Positions 18,272-21,946 of a DNA stretch of 21,946 nucleotides are shown here, one piece after another. Made by a program: the position numbers and the translations under genes. Positions within the stretch are counted from its first letter, which is position 1. The number at the start of each line of letters is the position of its first letter. A model generated the notes under the pieces. That model saw only the letters and a list, made by a program, of their open reading frames with translations, made no database searches and was not told the origin of the DNA. The DNA comes from Polyrhizophydium stewartii (lineage: Eukaryota; Chytridiomycota; Chytridiomycetes; Rhizophydiales), in NCBI GenBank assembly GCA_027604665.1, contig JADGIZ010000162.1, forward strand, positions 1 through 21,946. Reading direction: 5' to 3'.

Positions 18272-21233
18272 TCAGTTCTGGCCCGCCCAGTGGCCCTGCC
18301 GCTGGCCGTTGCCGCTGGCGGCGGCGCCGTAGCCCATGCCGCCGGCGTACGGCTGGTGCATCAGATGCGGCTGGTAGCCGTGATGGAAACCTGCAAACTG
18401 GTGCTGGCCATAGTACGCCGGTGCACCGTGCACGCCCGCGCCGGCCTGCGCGCCAGCGCCGCCGGCCGCGCCGCCGGGCATCTGCTGCTGGCCCTGCATG
18501 CCGCCCTGTAGGTGGTGCTGCTGTTGCTGGAGGTGCTGCTGCTGCTGATGGTGGTGCTGGTGGTGCTGCGGATGCTGGTGGCCCTGGTGCTGCTGCTGGC
18601 CAGGCTGCTGCTGCTGGCCCTGTTGGCTGCCCTGCTGCGCGCCTTGCTGGGCACCCTGCTGGCCACCCTGCTGGCCACCCTGCTGGCCGCCCTGCTGGCC
18701 AAACTTCTGCGATTCGTACTGGCGCGGCTGGCGACCGCCTTGGGGCTTGAACTCGTTGGCCTTGGCAGCCGGGCTCGTTCCAAAGCCGCCAAAGTTCTGA
18801 GGCACGCCGCCATAGCCGCCGCCGTTGACGCTGCCCTTGCCGTACTCGATCGGCATGCCGCCGAGGCCGACAGACAGATCCTCGTAAGGGTAAAAGTTGG
18901 GCTGGCCAGCCGAGTAGCCTGCATAGCCGCCCGGGGCCGCGCCGGTGGCCGGGACTGCGCCGGCGGCCGACGGGCCGACCGAGCCGCCCAGGCCAGAGCT
19001 CAGGCCCGCGGGCGCCGCACCGGGCTGCATCAGACCACCGGGCTTGCCGACCTGGCCTGCCGCGCCAGCCGCGCCGAGCGAGCCGACGCCACCAGGCGCA
19101 CCAGCAACGCCGCCAGGCGCCGTGGTGGCGGGCGACGGCTGCGCAAAGCCTGGGTACATGGACTTGCCGACAAACTGCTGTCCATACACGGGGCTCTGGT
19201 ACGCCGACGGGAACTGGTTGGGCATGTAGTACGGGTAGAAGCCGTAGGGGAAGAAGGCGCCCTGCTGCGCCTGCTGGCCCTGGGTCTGGCCGGCAGGCAG
19301 CGCGGCCTGGCCGCCAGCGAGCGTCGTCTGCTGCTGCAGGAGCGCGAGCTGCTGCGGCGACGTCTGCGACGATGCGGCCAGCGAGTCCTGCTGGAACTTG
19401 TTGCCCTGCGCGTACGTCGGGTCGAGCGGGTAGTATCCCTGGGTGCGGCACAGGTTTGACGCTTCAGTAAACTTTGTGCAGAAACCAGCCCGTCCCAACA
19501 CGACGCACCATGGCGGCGGCGGCGGCGGCGCGCGCCTGGTCGGCGGCGGCGGCGCGCGCCTGGTCGGCGCCGTAGAGGCTGTAGTCGGCGGGCATGCCGG
19601 TTAAGTGGCCCATGCCAAAGGCCGTGGCGTGCTGGTTGGGGAAGTACGGCATCGGCACAACACCAGGCAGGCCGGGGGCGCCAGTGACGGCCGCCGCCGA
19701 CGCCGGCTGCGGAGCGGCAGACGCCTGCTGGAAGCCTGCGGGAGCGGCGGCGGGCTCAGCGGCAGCCGTGGTCGCCGCAACAGCGGAGGCAGGTGCGGCT
19801 GCAGGAGCAGGCGCAGCAGAAGCCGAGTTTGCGGATGCAACGGGCGACGGTGCCGTGGTGGGGCGAGCCGCGTGCTTGTCGGCGCCGATGGCGACAGAGT
19901 CAAAGCCGGACGCGGACGTCGCGGCGGGTGCGGACGGCTTGGCGTCAGGGCCGTCGAGGTTGCCGATGCGCAGAGAGCCGAACTGGACGCCGATAGACGC
20001 CAGCGGGCTGTTGGACGGCATGACAACGGCCTGGTCCTGCTTGAGCTTGCGCGGCGCCTGCGAGCGCGGCAGCGAGTTGTGCTTGGGGCCTGGCGGCGCT
20101 GCCGCAGGCGAGGGCGGAGCAGCCGCGGCGGTTGGGGCCGGCACCTGCGCCGCAGGCTCGGGTGCTGCGACGTGCTCCTCAACCACCTCGGGCACAGGCT
20201 CGGGTGCAGCAGCAGGAGCGGGAGCAGGCTCTTCAGCGGCCGCGGGAGTCTCGGTAGCAGCCAGTGTCTCGACGACCTCCTTGCGCGCCTTGTCGGCGCG
20301 GCGCGGCGACTTGGACGGCGTCGACTCGGCGGCGGACTTTTCGGCCGCAGACTCAGACAATTGGCTGCGGGCGGGCGACGATGGCTTGGAGGCGGCCGCT
20401 GTGGGCACGGGCGACGCCTGCGCGGCAGATGGCTGTGCAGGTGCGGCTGCCGGCGCGATTGCGGGGGTGGCGGCCTCCTTCTTGGCGGCCCTGGTCTTGC
20501 CCGCGGGCTTGCCGAGACGCTCAGACGATGCAGCACCCTTGGGTGCCTCTGCAACAGGGGCGGGCTCTGGGCTGTCGAGTGAACCGATGCGTCAGCACGC
20601 AGCAGGCCGGCGGCGCAGTCAGGGCCAAAAGCTCGCGCACCCCTTGACGAGCTGGGCCCACGAAGTCGCCTGTGTGGCCTTGGGTGCCGCCGCAGGCGCA
20701 GGCGCCGCCGCGGGCTTCTCGTGCGGCTGGTCGATCGACTTGTCGTGCGGCTTCTCGTCGTGGTGCTCGGCGTGGTGCTCGGCATGCTGCTCGGCGTGCT
20801 GCTCGGGCTGCCTCTGCCTGTTCCTCTGCTGCTTCGCGGGGGCGGGCTTTGACTGGACGGGCGCCGATGGCGCGGCCGCAGACGCCGGCGCACCAGGCGC
20901 CGCGCGCGGCTTGGTCTTGTCGACCCAGGTGGAGGGTGCCTGCGCCGGCGCGGCATTCGCCGTCACCGTCAAGGGCGCTGAGTCGGCGGCGGGGGCGCTG
21001 GTGTCGACGACGTCGGCGGCGTCCCAGCCATCGGCCGTGACCTTGAAAACCTCGACCGACTCTGCGGCCGTCTCGCCGTCGGCCGGCTTGTCCCATGCGC
21101 CGGAAGAGCGGTCGCCTGGGCACGGTGTTTGATGTCGCGGCGTCGTCGGAGTTTGGATTGCGTCAGCATCATGACGCCAGAACACGGAGGAGCTGCCCGG
21201 TGGAGCAGCGATGCCCTCGTCCGACTGCGACAT
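18272..21233 (-). CDS. Low-complexity UBAP2L/Lingerer-like (possibly Def1-related) protein with Q/H-rich tail
   Basis: Exons 21233-20641, 20571-19509, 19438-18272; 2823 nt, about 940 aa. The introns (69 and 70 bp) have GTGCGC/GTGCGT donors and restore frame. An optional in-frame 60-bp intron (21175-21116) has a GCTGACG branch and CCCAG acceptor. The N-terminal quarter has Trp motifs (GAWDKP, ADGWDAADVV, STWVDKTKP, SWAQLVKG). About 200-370 is Ala/Pro/Glu/Lys-rich. A conserved-looking block reads LPRSQAPRKLKQDQAVVMPS then SIGVQFGSLRIG (about 365-402); this resembles the VEMP...LNVQFGALEFG motif of animal UBAP2/UBAP2L/Lingerer, which are reported counterparts of yeast Def1. The tail has QQGG/QQGA repeats and Q/H tracts (about 797-875), then Gly/Tyr-rich sequence. 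No UBA or CUE domain is visible, so either it is missing or an upstream exon was not found. Probable cytoplasmic RNA-granule or ubiquitin-linked factor by inference only. Confidence 0.7.
18518..18702. repeat. CTG-rich and 12-bp tandem repeats encoding Q/H- and QQG-rich tail
   Basis: Interspersed CTG/GTG triplets (about 18518-18625), then roughly 12-bp units of the type CTGGCCACCCTG repeated several times (about 18630-18702). Read on the minus strand they encode Gln/His tracts and QQGG/QQGA repeats of the VQFGSL protein. Confidence 0.85.
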
Positions 21234-21446
21234 GGTCGCCGCGGCAAAGAAAGCAACGCAGTTACGGCGTCGACGTGCAACCCGCACGGCGAGGGCACGT
21301 ACCAGAACGGCCCGAACCACGGGTCCCACGGCTGCCGCCGCGGCTGCCACCGCGCCCGGCGCCGCGTCCACCGCGCCCAGCAGAGGTGCCTGTTTCGTCA
21401 GTTCCACATGCGCAGCGCAGCCCACAGGCGCAGCACGGCGAGTGCC

Positions 21447-21496
21447 CAAGCGTCAGCGTGCAAGCGTCAGCGTCCAAGCGTCAGCGTCCAAGCGTC
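21447..21496. repeat. 14-bp tandem repeat (CAAGCGTCAGCGTC)
   Basis: Three full copies, the first with one change at its last base, plus a partial fourth. The array lies about 215 bp upstream of the start codon of the minus-strand VQFGSL protein. Confidence 0.92.
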
Positions 21497-21617
21497 GAGG
21501 CGGCGGCGGCGGCGCATGGGTGCCAAGCAGACGGCCGCCGTGCACTTTGGGAGAGTGTTCTGAGCGGGGCCTGGCGGTGGCGGGGGGGGGCTGCTCCACC
21601 GACGAGCGGCTCGGGCT

Positions 21618-21681
21618 CATGGCTGGCTCGCTGCGCCTGCAAGCGGTCGCCGAGGCGCTTGCCGCCCACGCAGCCGCCCAA

Positions 21682-21718
<37 letters not shown>

Positions 21719-21946
21719 AGCAAGCGGCACCGCACGCCGCCCGGCGCCCGCCTCCCCGCGGCGTGGGACGCTGCCCCAGCCAAAGGCTCACGGGCACACC
21801 GTACCGGGGTTCGAGGGGGCAAGCGGGAACGGCTGCTTCCAAAGCACGGCGAGACATGCGGGCATGGCCGGGCGGCCGGTGCAGCGCAGCGCAGAAAGGA
21901 GGAGCGGGCGGGCGGGGGGGGCGGGGCGGGCGAGTCGGCACTTGCC
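21618..21946 (+). CDS. Possible truncated alanine-rich ORF running off the window
   Basis: ATG at 21618 begins a frame without stop to the window end (109 codons). The opening (MAGSLRLQAVAEALAAH) is amphipathic-helix-like and is followed by an Ala run encoded by GCTGCT triplets, then Arg/Gly/Pro-rich sequence. It would be divergent from the VQFGSL gene. No family recognised; high GC alone could explain the open frame. Confidence 0.15.
21687..21717. repeat. CTG/GCT trinucleotide run
   Basis: About nine to ten GCT/CTG triplets with one GTT interruption near the start. They are read as Ala in the weak plus-strand ORF or as non-coding. Confidence 0.85.
21898..21931. other. G-tract cluster with G-quadruplex potential
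   Basis: Plus strand carries successive runs of three or more G separated by short loops (GCGGGCGGGCGGGG... then GGGGCGGGGCGGGCG). This fits the usual G3+N1-7 pattern for an intramolecular quadruplex. Confidence 0.6.

Larger units (their letters stand above)
21234..21946. other. Right-edge region, repeat- and G-rich
   Basis: Upstream of the VQFGSL-protein ATG. It contains a 14-bp tandem array, a CTG run, G8-class runs and, at the extreme end, a string of G tracts. On the plus strand a 15-codon ORF (ATG at 21516, MGAKQTAAVHFGRVF) and a longer frame from 21618 are open. On the minus strand the frame upstream of the VQFGSL-protein start is open but Ala/Val/Arg-rich and unconvincing. Confidence 0.5.

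Noticed and set aside
18512..19459. Leucine-rich plus-strand frame (LLLLEVLLLL...)
   Set aside because: Produced by reading CAG/CTG repeats of the Q-rich tail on the wrong strand. It looks like a transmembrane protein only because CTG encodes Leu.
19601..20956. Minus-strand Arg/Ser/Pro-rich frame of about 451 codons
   Set aside because: Frame-shifted shadow of the VQFGSL protein, with an SR-like look caused by GC-rich Ala/Pro codons.

Overview
This window looks like nuclear DNA of a GC-rich, gene-dense fungus. The reasons are short spliceosomal introns (mostly 60-130 bp, donors GTGCGT/GTGAGY, branch sites CTGAC/CTGAY, acceptors YAG), a fungal-type Atg11, and a stand-alone mRNA guanylyltransferase with no fused triphosphatase. 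An early-diverging (zoosporic) fungus or a basidiomycete are both possible. The sequence alone does not decide, and I name no species.

Layout, left to right. (1) Minus strand 1735 to beyond base 1: lipoate-protein ligase, six exons seen, 3' end off the window. (2) Minus strand 7074-1802: Atg11 autophagy scaffold, 12 exons, about 1306 aa, with a polyglutamine run. (3) Plus strand 7284-9268: unrecognised 625-aa protein, divergent from Atg11, whose start codon abuts an intron. (4) Minus strand 10972-9533: WD40 nucleoporin/SEA-complex protein Seh1, six exons. (5) Minus strand 13267-11222: seipin with a long disordered tail, five exons. (6) Plus strand 13387-14923: mRNA guanylyltransferase, eight exons, divergent from seipin. 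(7) Minus strand 16381-15194: secreted M28 aminopeptidase, two exons. (8) About 1.9 kb (16382-18271) with no confident gene, holding one weak plus-strand ORF at 17573. (9) Minus strand 21233-18272: low-complexity protein with a UBAP2L/Lingerer-type VQFGSL motif and a Q/H-rich tail, possibly related to Def1. (10) A repeat- and G-rich right edge with a weak ORF running off the end.

The genes are unrelated housekeeping functions: mitochondrial lipoylation, selective autophagy, nuclear pore/TORC1 signalling, lipid droplets, mRNA capping and extracellular proteolysis. There is no sign of an operon-like system, mobile element, CRISPR array, rRNA or tRNA. All exon structures were assembled by eye from reading-frame continuity, splice signals and family resemblance. 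No alignment or RNA data were used.

The most notable points are the unassigned conserved-looking protein at 7284-9268, the putative fungal VQFGSL protein, a GC-AG intron in SEH1, microsatellites confined to lipoate-ligase introns, and the very short ATG11-to-lipoate-ligase spacer.
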